Both the position numbers and the translations under genes were made by a program. Below the pieces are notes generated by a model. It had not been told where the DNA came from and searched no databases. It saw only the letters and a program-made list of their open reading frames with translations. This document shows, one piece after another, positions 38,887 through 48,008 of a stretch of DNA of 64,000 nt (within the stretch, counting starts at the first letter, position 1; each line of letters begins with the position of its first letter). Location: positions 1,780,001 through 1,844,000 of the forward strand of contig NZ_MVAB01000001.1 of the NCBI RefSeq assembly GCF_002026305.1. The letters are read 5' to 3'. Source of the stretch: Vagococcus martis. GTDB lineage: Bacteria > Bacillota > Bacilli > Lactobacillales > Vagococcaceae.

Positions 38887-41535
38887 ATGGATGAGAGGCA
38901 AAGTGCCCAAGACATTCTTGAAAAAGTAAAAAAAAGTGAAGAGCGTCAGAATAGAGCAAAATTAAAAGTATTTTTTGGCTACGCAGCTGGTGTGGGGAAA
39001 ACCTATGCGATGTTAAAAGAGGCACACGAACTTCAAGATGAAGGAATAGATGTCCTACTTGGTTACATCGAACCTCATGCCAGACCAGAAACGAAACAAT
39101 TGGTAGAAGGCTTGCCGATATTATCAACAAAAAGCATTCATTATAAAGGCATTGATTTGCAAGAGTTTGATGTCGATGAGGCTTTAAAAAGACATCCAGA
39201 TGTGATATTAGTCGATGAGTTAGCTCACACAAATGCTCCAGGCACTCGAAATAAAAAAAGATACCAAGATATCGAAGAGCTACTAAAAGCAGGAATAGAT
39301 GTTTACACGACAGTCAACGTGCAACACATAGAAAGTTTGAATGATATTGTGGAAACGTTGACTGGAGTAAAAGTACAAGAAACGGTGCCAGATACTTTCT
39401 TTGATAACAGTTCATTAAAGGTAATTGATATTGAACCACAAGAGCTGATTGATCGCTTAGAGCATGGCAAGATTTACACAGAATTTAATGCCAAAAACGC
39501 ACTGTCAAATTTTTTTAAACCAGAAAATTTATCTGTCTTACGCGGGATTGCCATTCGTCGAGCATCTGATCATATCAATGTGATGAATCAACAAGAGATG
39601 GTACAACCAACAGGAATTCATACGAAAATGTTGACCTTAATAGATGATACTCATCTAGGTATGACCGAAAAGTGCTTGCGATGGACATCACGCTTATCAA
39701 CGGCTTTAGGAAGTGAGTGGCTGGTTTTAGAAGTAGTTGAAGATTTATCAGATCACGATGAATCAGAAAGTGCAAAATTAGCTAAAAAATTAGGTGCAGA
39801 AGTGGTTGTGGTTGAGAGTGATAATTTTTTAGAGACAGTTGTCACGTTCACTAAAAAATATAATGTCACAGATTTAGTTATGGGAAAATTAATCAATCGT
39901 TCAAAACTAATCCGTCTTTACCGCGCACCATTAGAAGATGAGTTGATGGTTTTATTACCTGATGTGGATATCCATTTAGTACCTTACAAATCACAAAAAT
40001 ATATTGTTAATGAGTTTAATAAAGAGAAAAAAAGTAAACCGTTCGAATTCTATTGGCGTGATTGTTACGTCACCATATTAGGTTTGTTACTAGCCACTGT
40101 TTTTTCAGAATATGGAACTTATCTTACTCTGGGTGATCAAAACATCATTTTAGTGTACCTACTTTATGTGATGTTAGTCGTTCGTCTAACGAAAGGGTAC
40201 ATATGGGCTATTGTATCGTCTGTTTTAAGTGTCTTAGTATTTAATTGGTTCTTTGTTCCACCGTTGTTTTCTTTTTCAGTGTATAAAGAAGGGTATATTG
40301 TGACGCTTGTTATTATGTTATTTGTGGCATTATCAATTAGTAACTTAATGGCGCAAATTAAACGACAAGCTATGTATGCCATCAAACGAGAACAACAATT
40401 AGAAATCCTTTATGAGCTGAATAAAAAATATTTATCTGTTCACACGAAAAAAGAAATCATGGAAGTAACATCTCATTATTTATCTGAGACATTAGATAGA
40501 CGTGTCGTGTTGTATGGTGAGGAGATATTAACCCCACAAACATTAAACGAAGAAGATTACATTGGTGGAATAGATGAGTTAGCTGTGGCGAACTGGACAT
40601 TTATCAATCAAAAAAAAGCCGGTTACGGAACAGACACCTTAATGGGATCAAAATCATTATATATTCCTGTTTTATCAAATGGTGTAACGTTAGCTGTCAT
40701 GGGAATAGAGAGCAATAAACAAAAAGTTATGACGGATGATATTGTCATGTTTTTAGAATTAATTTCGACACAACTTGTTTTAGCAATTGAGCAAAATAAT
40801 CTCGTAATGGATAAACAACGAATAGTACTAGAAAATGAAAAAGAACGGATGAGAGGAAATTTACTTCGTGCGATTTCTCATGATTTAAGAACACCGTTAA
40901 CTGGCATATCAGGATCAGTTGAGACTGTATTAAACGATTTGAACTCGGGTGAGTGCCATATTGAAATGGATCGTAAATTATTAAGAGGAGTCCAAGATGA
41001 CGCTGACTGGCTGATTCGTATGGTAGAAAACTTACTATCTGTGACTCGGATTAACGAAGAAACGATGAAAGTTAAAAAACAAGAAGAAGCAGTTGAAGAA
41101 GTGGCATCAATTGCCTTACAACGAATTAAGAAAAGCTATCCCGAAGCGACAATTATCAGTCATTTACCAGAAGACTTTTTACTTGTCCCCATGGATGCGA
41201 TTTTGATTGAACAAGTATTGTTTAACTTGATTGAAAATGCCATTAAACATTCTAACAGTCAATCGCCTATTTATTTTGATGTAACTTATTCAGATAAAGA
41301 GGTTTGTTTTAGTGTGAAAGATAATGGCATAGGTGTGACCGATGAGCAGCGTGCCTATTTATTAAATGAATCTAAAAAACAAGACACCCCCATTGATTCA
41401 AAAAATGGGATGGGTATAGGGTTATCGATTGTTAAAACAATTGTTATGGCACATGATGGTCAATTATATGTTGAAAAAAATCCAGAAGGTGGGGTAATAT
41501 TTTCGTTCACTCTACCAACAGGTGAAAGGAGCTAG
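38887..41535 (+). CDS. kdpD: Sensor histidine kinase KdpD
   Basis: KdpD senses low potassium or high ionic strength and phosphorylates KdpE. The 882-residue protein is full length. The order is: KdpD domain with Walker A GYAAGVGKTYAML (31-43) and LVDELAHTNAPGTRNKKRYQ, a Usp domain (about 245-370, the region that binds c-di-AMP in S. aureus), four membrane helices (about 395-495), a GAF-like region, then HisKA with SHDLRTPLTG (H665) and the HATPase with NLIENAIKHS and GMGIGLSIVKTI. It lies inside the kdp operon downstream of kdpC. GGTGG precedes the start. Confidence 0.96.
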   Translation: MDERQSAQDILEKVKKSEERQNRAKLKVFFGYAAGVGKTYAMLKEAHELQDEGIDVLLGYIEPHARPETKQLVEGLPILSTKSIHYKGIDLQEFDVDEALKRHPDVILVDELAHTNAPGTRNKKRYQDIEELLKAGIDVYTTVNVQHIESLNDIVETLTGVKVQETVPDTFFDNSSLKVIDIEPQELIDRLEHGKIYTEFNAKNALSNFFKPENLSVLRGIAIRRASDHINVMNQQEMVQPTGIHTKMLTLIDDTHLGMTEKCLRWTSRLSTALGSEWLVLEVVEDLSDHDESESAKLAKKLGAEVVVVESDNFLETVVTFTKKYNVTDLVMGKLINRSKLIRLYRAPLEDELMVLLPDVDIHLVPYKSQKYIVNEFNKEKKSKPFEFYWRDCYVTILGLLLATVFSEYGTYLTLGDQNIILVYLLYVMLVVRLTKGYIWAIVSSVLSVLVFNWFFVPPLFSFSVYKEGYIVTLVIMLFVALSISNLMAQIKRQAMYAIKREQQLEILYELNKKYLSVHTKKEIMEVTSHYLSETLDRRVVLYGEEILTPQTLNEEDYIGGIDELAVANWTFINQKKAGYGTDTLMGSKSLYIPVLSNGVTLAVMGIESNKQKVMTDDIVMFLELISTQLVLAIEQNNLVMDKQRIVLENEKERMRGNLLRAISHDLRTPLTGISGSVETVLNDLNSGECHIEMDRKLLRGVQDDADWLIRMVENLLSVTRINEETMKVKKQEEAVEEVASIALQRIKKSYPEATIISHLPEDFLLVPMDAILIEQVLFNLIENAIKHSNSQSPIYFDVTYSDKEVCFSVKDNGIGVTDEQRAYLLNESKKQDTPIDSKNGMGIGLSIVKTIVMAHDGQLYVEKNPEGGVIFSFTLPTGERS

Positions 41536-41536
41536 T

Positions 41537-42226
41537 ATGCCAACTATATTAATTATAGAAGACGATCAAGTTATTGCAGATTTTATGAAAGTGGTCTTAG
41601 AAAAAGAAAATCATACAACATACGTGGCTCATTCGGCTTTGGAAGGACTATCAATGTATCGTATGTGGCCGATTGATATGATATTGCTTGATTTAGGGTT
41701 GCCTGATCAAGATGGCTTAGAGCTGTTAAAACAAATTAGAAAAGACAGTGAGGTACCAATTATTGTGATATCAGCAAGAGATGATGAATTGACGAAAGTT
41801 GAAGCACTCGATTTAGGAGCAGATGACTATATAACCAAGCCCTTTGGAACACCTGAACTTTTGGCCAGAATCCGTACAACATTACGGCATTTTAATCAAC
41901 GAGTGCAAACAGAAGAAGAAATAAAACTCATTCAAAACGGTGAGTTATGTGTAGATATAGAAAAGCATCTCGTGACAAAACGTGGTGAGACAATCCATCT
42001 GACACCAAACGAATATAAAATCGTTCAATTGTTGGCAGAAAATGTAGGAAAGGTTTTGACTCATTCTTTTATCTCAAAAAAAGTATGGGGTCCTTACACT
42101 AATGAGAGTAAAACCTTAAGAGTAAACATGTCTAACATTAGAAAAAAAATAGAAGATAATCCATTAGAACCTGAATATATCACAACAGAAATCGGCATTG
42201 GTTATCGAATGTTGGATAAACAATAA
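41537..42226 (+). CDS. kdpE: Response regulator KdpE
   Basis: KdpE is an OmpR-type activator of kdp genes. The 229 residues consist of a receiver domain (1-118, acidic pair ED at 8-9, phosphorylated D52 in LLDLGLPDQDG, K in ITKPFG) and a winged-helix domain (about 130-229, LTPNEYKIVQLLAENVGKVLT). I chose the ATG at 41537, six bases after AAAGGA and just after the kdpD stop. A perfect hairpin terminator follows, closing the kdpFABCDE operon. Confidence 0.96.
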   Translation: MPTILIIEDDQVIADFMKVVLEKENHTTYVAHSALEGLSMYRMWPIDMILLDLGLPDQDGLELLKQIRKDSEVPIIVISARDDELTKVEALDLGADDYITKPFGTPELLARIRTTLRHFNQRVQTEEEIKLIQNGELCVDIEKHLVTKRGETIHLTPNEYKIVQLLAENVGKVLTHSFISKKVWGPYTNESKTLRVNMSNIRKKIEDNPLEPEYITTEIGIGYRMLDKQ

Positions 42227-42254
42227 ACCCACGCTAAAAAGCGTGGGTTTATTT
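42225..42254. terminator. Bidirectional terminator between kdpE and the convergent ArAE gene
   Basis: AAACCCACGC (42225-42234) pairs perfectly with GCGTGGGTTT (42241-42250) around TAAAAA. It overlaps the kdpE stop and ends next to the stop codon of the minus-strand gene. Confidence 0.85.
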
Positions 42255-42870
42255 AGTCTAATGGTGTATCAGCAGGGATATTTTTCTCCATAGAATCTAT
42301 TTCTTCCTCTAAAGAGGCAACTTCTCTTTTTTTTATAGCAAGTTGTTCTTTCTTTTCCTCAAGTGTTTCTTCTTTGTCTTCCAAAGGTGACTTAATTAAG
42401 TAATTCCAAAGAATCGCAAATAGCGTACCTATGAACGTATCAATAACACGGTCAATTGCGTAGGTAAAAGAACTTGTTTTAGGAATCGAAAAACATAAAA
42501 ATAAAAGAGTGGCAACACCACCAATAATGCCTTTTTCATTTTTTAAACGAATGGAAATGGTGATAGTGACTAAGACAAAAAATGGGACTAAAAAGATTTC
42601 ACCAATTGATTGATTTGGTAATTTTAACAGACAGAGGTAGTATAAAATTCCCGAAATACCACCAATTGTATTTCCTAAAATTCTTGATTTTCCAAAGCTC
42701 ATAGTGGTAGACATGTCTTCTCTTAAAGCAAATACAGCTGCAAGTGTCGCAACCATAGGGGACCCTCGATGTGTAATATGAAAAAAGATAATACAACACA
42801 TGACGGCAATCGCAGTTTTTAATGTTCGTAGACCTATTCGATATTTTCCAATAACCATTTTGACGACCAT
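42253..42870 (-). CDS. ArAE/FUSC-like aromatic acid exporter family membrane protein (short form)
   Basis: The 205-residue protein begins with KYRIGLRTLKTAIAVMCC, the same motif that starts the divergent gene at 43630, and has about five or six hydrophobic helices (to about 150). A cytoplasmic coiled-coil tail follows, rich in E and K. It resembles the N-terminal membrane half of the ArAE_1 (DUF939) family and lacks the long C-terminal cytoplasmic domain. The substrate is unknown. AGGAG touches the first ATG; the ATG at 42858 is an alternative start. It lies nine bases after the lipoprotein gene, so the two form an operon. Confidence 0.72.
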   Translation of the reverse strand: MVVKMVIGKYRIGLRTLKTAIAVMCCIIFFHITHRGSPMVATLAAVFALREDMSTTMSFGKSRILGNTIGGISGILYYLCLLKLPNQSIGEIFLVPFFVLVTITISIRLKNEKGIIGGVATLLFLCFSIPKTSSFTYAIDRVIDTFIGTLFAILWNYLIKSPLEDKEETLEEKKEQLAIKKREVASLEEEIDSMEKNIPADTPLD

Positions 42871-42879
42871 TCTCCTAGT

Positions 42880-43509
42880 TTATTTATGATTTGATGGAGC
42901 TGATTTTTGATAGTCATTAATCAAATCTGTTGTGTAAGAAATATTTTGCAGAGTTTCATTGGTTACGAGTAATGTCGCACCATTTGCTCTATCAATAGCT
43001 GAAAATAAGGCATCTGCCGTATCGACAGTGACATCATTATATAACTCTTTTTCTTGTGAAAGACTTGATTCTAGGTATAATTGTAAAGATTCGATGTTGT
43101 TGATTATAATATCAACGCTACTTTGTATGGCAACAAGTTTTGTATTATCCACATCAACTGCCTTTTTTGAAAGAATCGCTTTTAGTTCTTTATTGTAAGA
43201 CTTAATCAACTTATTATCTTTTTTCAAAGTAGAGAGTATTTCCTCACGTTCGTCATAACTTTTATTTAAGCTACTCATGTCATTCCCTAAAATGTCTGTT
43301 AGATTTTTTTCATGAATCTCTTTGTCATAAGTTGTAGAGAAATGCTCGATAAGTGTATTTAAAGAGGAAATAGTTTGCTTTTCTTCTTTCAGTTGCTGAT
43401 TGATATTCTCCGTAACGGTCACAGATTGATCTAATTCTTGTGTAATACCACACGCACTTAAAGTGAACACAAACACAGATAATATAAAAAATGATTTAAT
43501 ACGCGACAT
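42880..43509 (-). CDS. Coiled-coil lipoprotein, possibly YkyA-like
   Basis: The 209-residue protein has a lipoprotein signal ending TLSAC (lipid Cys at 20), followed by helical, charged sequence with coiled-coil character to about residue 165. There is no catalytic motif. The general pattern recalls the YkyA family of putative cell-wall-binding lipoproteins, but I cannot confirm this by eye. It is first in a two-gene operon with the ArAE-like protein and is divergent from a second ArAE-like gene. GGAGG-type sequence (reverse of CCCCTCCTT) precedes the start. Confidence 0.7.
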   Translation of the reverse strand: MSRIKSFFILSVFVFTLSACGITQELDQSVTVTENINQQLKEEKQTISSLNTLIEHFSTTYDKEIHEKNLTDILGNDMSSLNKSYDEREEILSTLKKDNKLIKSYNKELKAILSKKAVDVDNTKLVAIQSSVDIIINNIESLQLYLESSLSQEKELYNDVTVDTADALFSAIDRANGATLLVTNETLQNISYTTDLINDYQKSAPSNHK

Positions 43510-43574
43510 AATTTCCCCTCCTTAATATACCCTTATGATAAACGAAAGAGACAGAATTTTCTAGTATTTGACGA

Positions 43575-43602
43575 GAAACAAATTTTGACTTTAAATAGAG
43601 TA
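43575..43602 (+). promoter_or_regulatory. Promoter of the full-length ArAE gene
   Basis: TTGACT (43575-43580) and TAAAGT (43597-43602) are 16 bp apart, 27 bases before the start codon at 43630. The divergent lipoprotein operon starts from the same 120-bp region. Confidence 0.5.
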
Positions 43603-43629
43603 AGGATAAAGTGTGAAAAGAGGATGACA

Positions 43630-44592
43630 ATGAAAATAGGATTACGCACAGTAAAAACGGCTGTCACAGCATCAATTGGTATATGGTTAGCAACTATTTT
43701 AGGGTTTAAATATGCCTCAACAGCAGGAGTTGTCGCAATTTTAAGTGTGACAAATACAAAACGATCGTCTGTAAAAATTGGGGTGGGGCGTATATTAGCA
43801 TTTATACTAGCAACAATCATGGCCTATTTTTGGTACCATGTGATAGGATATACCCCACTTGCTTATTGCCTGTTGTTACTTTTTTACATTCCTGTTGCAG
43901 GTAAGTGGAAAATGCCAGAAATTGTTCCAATCAACTCAGTATTGATGACACATTTTTTAAATGAAAAATCAATGGCACCTTGGCTTATATTAAATGCATT
44001 TGGATTATTACTAATCGGAATTACGTTGGCACTTATTGCAAATTTGCATATGCCTAGTGTGAAAGAAGACATCGAAGAAAATAAACAAGTCGTCGATCAA
44101 ACCATTCAAAAATTACTGCGTCAATTTTCGGAACTATTATATCGAAAAGATGTGGCAAATGAATGTAATGCGTTGTTAGAAGGCTTGTCAAAATCGATTA
44201 AACAAGGAAGACAACTATCAAAACGTCACATGGAAAATCAATTACTATCTCAAGACGAGTATTATTTAAGTTACTTTAATATGAGATTAAGACAATTTGA
44301 AACACTTGAAGATATGAATGAACTAATAAAACAAATTGATGTTGATAAAGATGTGGCTGAGAGTGTGGAGACTTTATTAATTAATATTGCCAACACTTAT
44401 GCCGAAGACAATGATGGTTTGGCTTTAAAAGAAGAAGTATTAGAAGTATTTCAAATGTATGAAACTAAACCATTACCAACATCACGTTCAGAATTTGAAA
44501 ATCGTGCTAAATTGTATCAATTGTTGTTACAAGTTCAAACTTTTATAGATATTAAAGTGAACTTTAGTCGAATGCATGAAAAAATGTTGTAG
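43630..44592 (+). CDS. Aromatic acid exporter family protein (ArAE_1 with C-terminal domain)
   Basis: The 320-residue protein starts MKIGLRTVKTAVTASIGIWL and has about six hydrophobic helices up to about residue 145. A cytoplasmic helical domain (about 150-320, EDIEENKQVVDQTIQKLL, later YLSYFNMRLRQFE) matches the ArAE_1_C region. Members of this group are thought to export aromatic or amphipathic acids, but their substrates are mostly unproven. I chose the ATG at 43630, five bases after AGAGGA; the ATG at 43624 lies within that site. It is a paralog of the divergent shorter protein. Confidence 0.82.
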   Translation: MKIGLRTVKTAVTASIGIWLATILGFKYASTAGVVAILSVTNTKRSSVKIGVGRILAFILATIMAYFWYHVIGYTPLAYCLLLLFYIPVAGKWKMPEIVPINSVLMTHFLNEKSMAPWLILNAFGLLLIGITLALIANLHMPSVKEDIEENKQVVDQTIQKLLRQFSELLYRKDVANECNALLEGLSKSIKQGRQLSKRHMENQLLSQDEYYLSYFNMRLRQFETLEDMNELIKQIDVDKDVAESVETLLINIANTYAEDNDGLALKEEVLEVFQMYETKPLPTSRSEFENRAKLYQLLLQVQTFIDIKVNFSRMHEKML

Positions 44593-44712
44593 TTTTTTTA
44601 AACTTATATCATCAGGTAGTGTATTTGATTCAAAAGTCTACCTAAATATAGTAAAATGATATAAGATATCATTTTATTTATTGATTTAATGTAGAAAAGA
44701 GGATGACGTATT

Positions 44713-45273
44713 ATGCATCAAGCAATGGTTAATATTATGTTAGACCGTATAAAGGATCAATTTATTAGCGAAGAGGTGTTTTGTAACAATATTTTAGAAT
44801 TACCTGTAGCTATGTGGACGGATTGGAAAAAAGGATTAGTTCAGTTACCAAATGATAAAATGCAAAAGATAAAAAATCTGTTTTCCGATTATGAATGGAT
44901 GTTACTTCATAAAATTGTTAGTCAGACGATTATGTTTCCAGAAAAAAGAAATTATGCAAGTGTCGAATACAAACGATTAAAAACAGTTATTGCAAATACA
45001 TGGATAAAATCAGGTTTAGCTAATGTCGAGTTGATTACCCAACAACGTTTTAGTAATCAAGAGTTGTTAAATGCACCACAAAAACATGTAGTTGTATTAC
45101 GTGTTGTGATGAATTATGGTGAATGGGGTTATGATGATATTTTAGAATTCTTCATGCCAGGAATTGTCCAACAACAAATTGAAGAATCTAAAATTGATTT
45201 ACTAGAATGGCTAGATGAAAATTTAACAGATACTTATGCTGAAGAAAATGCTGAAGATAAAGGGAATGATTAG
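44713..45273 (+). CDS. Conserved hypothetical protein with possible N-terminal helix-turn-helix
   Basis: I do not recognise this 186-residue cytoplasmic protein. It has no signal peptide or membrane helix. Residues about 22-52 (FCNNILELPVAMWTDWKKG, then LPNDKMQKIKNLF) have the spacing of a Cro-like helix-turn-helix. The remainder is mixed helix and strand, with HVVVLRVVMNYGEWGYDDIL, and it ends in an acidic tail. GAGGATG precedes the start. It is followed after five bases by the M15 peptidase gene, so the three genes 44713-46649 appear to be one unit. Confidence 0.75.
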   Translation: MHQAMVNIMLDRIKDQFISEEVFCNNILELPVAMWTDWKKGLVQLPNDKMQKIKNLFSDYEWMLLHKIVSQTIMFPEKRNYASVEYKRLKTVIANTWIKSGLANVELITQQRFSNQELLNAPQKHVVVLRVVMNYGEWGYDDILEFFMPGIVQQQIEESKIDLLEWLDENLTDTYAEENAEDKGND

Positions 45274-45278
45274 TCACT

Positions 45279-46016
45279 ATGGCTAAAAAAGTATTTGTTG
45301 GGATTATAGGTTGTTTTATTGCGCTTGGAATATGGTTTAAAGTTGGGTCAAACCAACAAGCAGTCGAAAAAACAGAGGAAAGATCAACAAAACAAACAAC
45401 AAAAATTAAAACAGATGATATTTATCCAGGTAACGCGTCAGATTGGAATTTAATCTTAGTAAACAAAGATAATAAAATTGAAAAAGAGCCTACTAATTTG
45501 AAAGAGTTACCTAATGGAAAAAAAATTGATAGTAGAATTTATGATGCCTTTAACGACATGGTTGAAGCTGCGAATAAAAAAGGTTTCAAATTAGTTGTGA
45601 TCTCTGGCTATCGATCTGTTGCAGAACAAACAGCTATCGTGCAACGAGATATAGCGACATATAAAGCTCAAGGATTATCTGATGAGGACGCGAAAAAGCA
45701 GGCAATGGCATACTTAACAGAGCCTGGATTAAGTGAACATCATACAGGCTTAGCTATTGATATTTTAGAACAAGAATGGTACAACCAAGGAAATATGCTA
45801 GAAGGAGCGTTTGGTGACACTCCAGCTGGAAAATGGATTGAAGAAAATGCTAGTGAGTACGGCTTTATTGTACGATATGAACATGGAAAAGAAGATATAA
45901 CCGGTATTAATTATGAACCTTGGCATATTCGATATGTCGGTAAAGCTAATGCGTTATACATGAAAGAACATAATTTGTCACTAGAAGAATATGTAGAAAT
46001 GATTAAAAGTAGGTAA
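45279..46016 (+). CDS. M15 family D-alanyl-D-alanine carboxypeptidase (VanY/DdcY-like)
   Basis: M15B enzymes are zinc peptidases that remove the terminal D-Ala from peptidoglycan stem peptides. The 245-residue protein has an N-terminal hydrophobic anchor (about 4-21) and the motifs ISGYRSVAEQ (109-117), SEHHTGLAID (152-161, zinc ligands H154 and D161) and EPWHIRYVG (213-221, catalytic E213 and ligand H216). All key residues are kept. It is extracellular and probably membrane-tethered. It starts five bases after the unknown gene and ends three bases before the glucosaminidase gene. No other van genes are present, so this is a wall-trimming enzyme and not a resistance cluster. Confidence 0.9.
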   Translation: MAKKVFVGIIGCFIALGIWFKVGSNQQAVEKTEERSTKQTTKIKTDDIYPGNASDWNLILVNKDNKIEKEPTNLKELPNGKKIDSRIYDAFNDMVEAANKKGFKLVVISGYRSVAEQTAIVQRDIATYKAQGLSDEDAKKQAMAYLTEPGLSEHHTGLAIDILEQEWYNQGNMLEGAFGDTPAGKWIEENASEYGFIVRYEHGKEDITGINYEPWHIRYVGKANALYMKEHNLSLEEYVEMIKSR

Positions 46017-46019
46017 TTT

Positions 46020-46649
46020 ATGGCAAAAAAATACGCAAGAAGGAACAAACCTCGATATAAATTAACCTTACCTATATTGGTAGGTGCGTTGCTTTTGTTG
46101 GTAAGTATGGTTGTCTTTTTATTAAGTTTAAGAGGATTAACTAGTCCCACACAGACCATTCAGTCTGAAGAAACAAACACAACAAATAAGCAAGCTTTTA
46201 TCGATGAAATTGTTCCAGTAGCTAAAGAAATGCAAGCCAGTCATGGGATTATGCCAAGTATTGTTTTGGCTCAAGCCATTCTAGAATCTGATTGGGGGAC
46301 AAGTGAATTGAGTGCGAAATATAATAATTTATTTGGTATTAAATCATTTAGTCCCAATGATCATTCTATCAAGCTTGAAACCAAAGAATATAAAGATGGT
46401 AAGTGGGAAACTATCAAGGCTAATTTTAAAGTATATGCTAGTTGGTCTGATTGCATTAGAGATCATACTTTGTTATTTGTTCAAGGAGTTGACTGGGATC
46501 CTTATTTATATCAAGGCGTTCTTTTGGCAGATGATTATCAAACAGCAGCCAAAGCCTTACAAGTGGCAGGGTATGCAACTGACCCGGGTTATGCTGATAA
46601 GTTGGTATCACTTATTAAACAATATCAATTAGATCAATATGATCATTAA
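46020..46649 (+). CDS. GH73 family N-acetylglucosaminidase (peptidoglycan hydrolase)
   Basis: The 209-residue protein has a basic N terminus, one membrane helix (about 15-37), a short linker and a glucosaminidase domain (about 58-205). SIVLAQAILESDWGTSELS contains the catalytic glutamate (E89), and YNNLFGIKSF is the next family motif. It lacks LysM or SH3 wall-binding repeats, so anchoring is by the membrane helix. It starts three bases after the carboxypeptidase gene; the two enzymes cut the peptide and glycan parts of the same polymer. Confidence 0.9.
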   Translation: MAKKYARRNKPRYKLTLPILVGALLLLVSMVVFLLSLRGLTSPTQTIQSEETNTTNKQAFIDEIVPVAKEMQASHGIMPSIVLAQAILESDWGTSELSAKYNNLFGIKSFSPNDHSIKLETKEYKDGKWETIKANFKVYASWSDCIRDHTLLFVQGVDWDPYLYQGVLLADDYQTAAKALQVAGYATDPGYADKLVSLIKQYQLDQYDH

Positions 46650-46705
46650 AGTTGAGCTTTAATAATGTATATTAAAGTTCAATTTATTTTGGAGGAGAAA
46701 AAGAA

Positions 46706-47401
46706 ATGCATCGAGAAAAAAGAATTGCACCTGAAATTGTGACAAATTTACGAAAAGATTTAATTCACGTGCCAAATATTATTCGGAACTGTTCAGGTAT
46801 TAAAATATATGGCAAACGTATAAAATCTATTTGTTATTCAACTGATATTGCCATTATTCGAAATATTGATGCCGATGCGGTGATTGCAGTATACCCATTT
46901 ACTCCCCATCCAACTATAACAAAAGCGATCATTGAATCAGCTGACGTGCCAGTTTTTTCTGGAGTGGGTGGTGGACTAACACAAGGAAATCGGTCAGTCA
47001 ATATGAGTATGTTTGCTGAAGCAAATGGATCAATCGGCGTTGTTGTCAATGCTCCCACACCTAAAGAAACAATATATGATATTTCACAAACTATTGATAT
47101 ACCTATTATTGGAACCGTCACATCAGAATTTACCGATATAGATGAAAAAATTGCAGCAGGCGTTCAAATCTTAAATGTGAGTGGTGGAAAACACACAGCT
47201 CATATTGTTCGTACTATTCGTGAGAGATACCCACTATTTCCAATAATGGCGACTGGCGGGCCAACAGAAGAGTCAATTATGGAGACCATTGAAGCTGGAG
47301 CAAATGCTATTACCTATACTCCTCCATCAAACGGAACATTATTTAGTAAGAAGATGCAGAACTATCGTGCAGTTGAGAAAGAAGAGCACGATATTGAATG
47401 A
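46706..47401 (+). CDS. Probable TIM-barrel protein of unknown function
   Basis: I cannot assign this 231-residue cytoplasmic protein. Alternating strands and helices with Gly-rich turns suggest a TIM barrel: VPVFSGVGGGLTQGNRSV (about 89-106), NVSGGKHTA (about 158-166) and MATGGPTEES (about 178-187), the last resembling a phosphate-binding loop. There is partial resemblance to NanE/ThiG-like barrel enzymes, but no convincing active-site set. GGAGG precedes the start. It is separated from both neighbours by more than 50 bases. Confidence 0.7.
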   Translation: MHREKRIAPEIVTNLRKDLIHVPNIIRNCSGIKIYGKRIKSICYSTDIAIIRNIDADAVIAVYPFTPHPTITKAIIESADVPVFSGVGGGLTQGNRSVNMSMFAEANGSIGVVVNAPTPKETIYDISQTIDIPIIGTVTSEFTDIDEKIAAGVQILNVSGGKHTAHIVRTIRERYPLFPIMATGGPTEESIMETIEAGANAITYTPPSNGTLFSKKMQNYRAVEKEEHDIE

Positions 47402-47540
47402 TATTTTGAGCATTCAAATGAAACTCTGTATAAATAAATAGATATTTACATTTAAATATCGTGGCATTTCGTGTAGAATATAAAAGGTAGATAATTTATT
47501 TAGTTTTTTATAATGTTAAATAGACTTAGGAGAGAATAAA

Positions 47541-47927
47541 ATGGAACTTAAAAGACAACAAGAGTTTGTACAATCATATCATTACGATGCATTACCACAA
47601 GATCATTCAGAAGAAACATCAATTAATGTGAGTTTAAATCCTTTTGAAATCACCGAAGAAATGGACATTGATCCAGAAAATAACTCAATTTTAGGTTTAA
47701 GAATTGAATTTAAAATTATATTAGAAAATGTTGCGATAAGCGGAGATGTAGCGCAGTTTGTTCAGACTGTAGGGCGTAAAGTAGAGAAAATAGAAGATTT
47801 ATCTTCTGATGAAGTAAATACCTTAGTGCATCCGTTATTCGTTTTAATCGAACGTCTAACTTATGAAGTAACAGAAATTGCACTGGATAAACCTGGTGTA
47901 CAACTTAACTTTTCTCAAGAAGGCTAG
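47541..47927 (+). CDS. DUF1149 family protein
   Basis: The 128 residues match the DUF1149 family of Lactobacillales, with a start rich in charged residues (ELKRQQEFVQSYHYD), a central beta-rich part (LGLRIEFKIILENVAISGDV) and a helical end. The fold is thought to be SecB-like, but no role is established. It is cytoplasmic. AGGAGAG precedes the start, and a hairpin terminator follows, so it is a single-gene unit. Confidence 0.82.
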   Translation: MELKRQQEFVQSYHYDALPQDHSEETSINVSLNPFEITEEMDIDPENNSILGLRIEFKIILENVAISGDVAQFVQTVGRKVEKIEDLSSDEVNTLVHPLFVLIERLTYEVTEIALDKPGVQLNFSQEG

Positions 47928-47934
47928 AAAGTCT

Positions 47935-47967
47935 AAAAAAGTGTTGTTGTATAACAACGCTTTTTTA
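47935..47967 (+). terminator. Terminator after the DUF1149 gene
   Basis: AAAAAAGTGTTGTT pairs with AACAACGCTTTTTT (one G-U pair) around a 4-base loop. It is followed by GTATAATTATAAT, which may serve as a -10 for the next operon. Confidence 0.85.
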
Positions 47968-48008
47968 GTATAATTATAATTGAGTTAACAAATAACGGAG
48001 GTAATATA

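Noticed and set aside
45279-46016. Possible vancomycin-resistance vanY gene
   Set aside because: The M15 motifs fit VanY, but there is no vanR/S/H/A/X or ligase gene nearby and the partner is a GH73 hydrolase, so ordinary wall maturation is the better reading.
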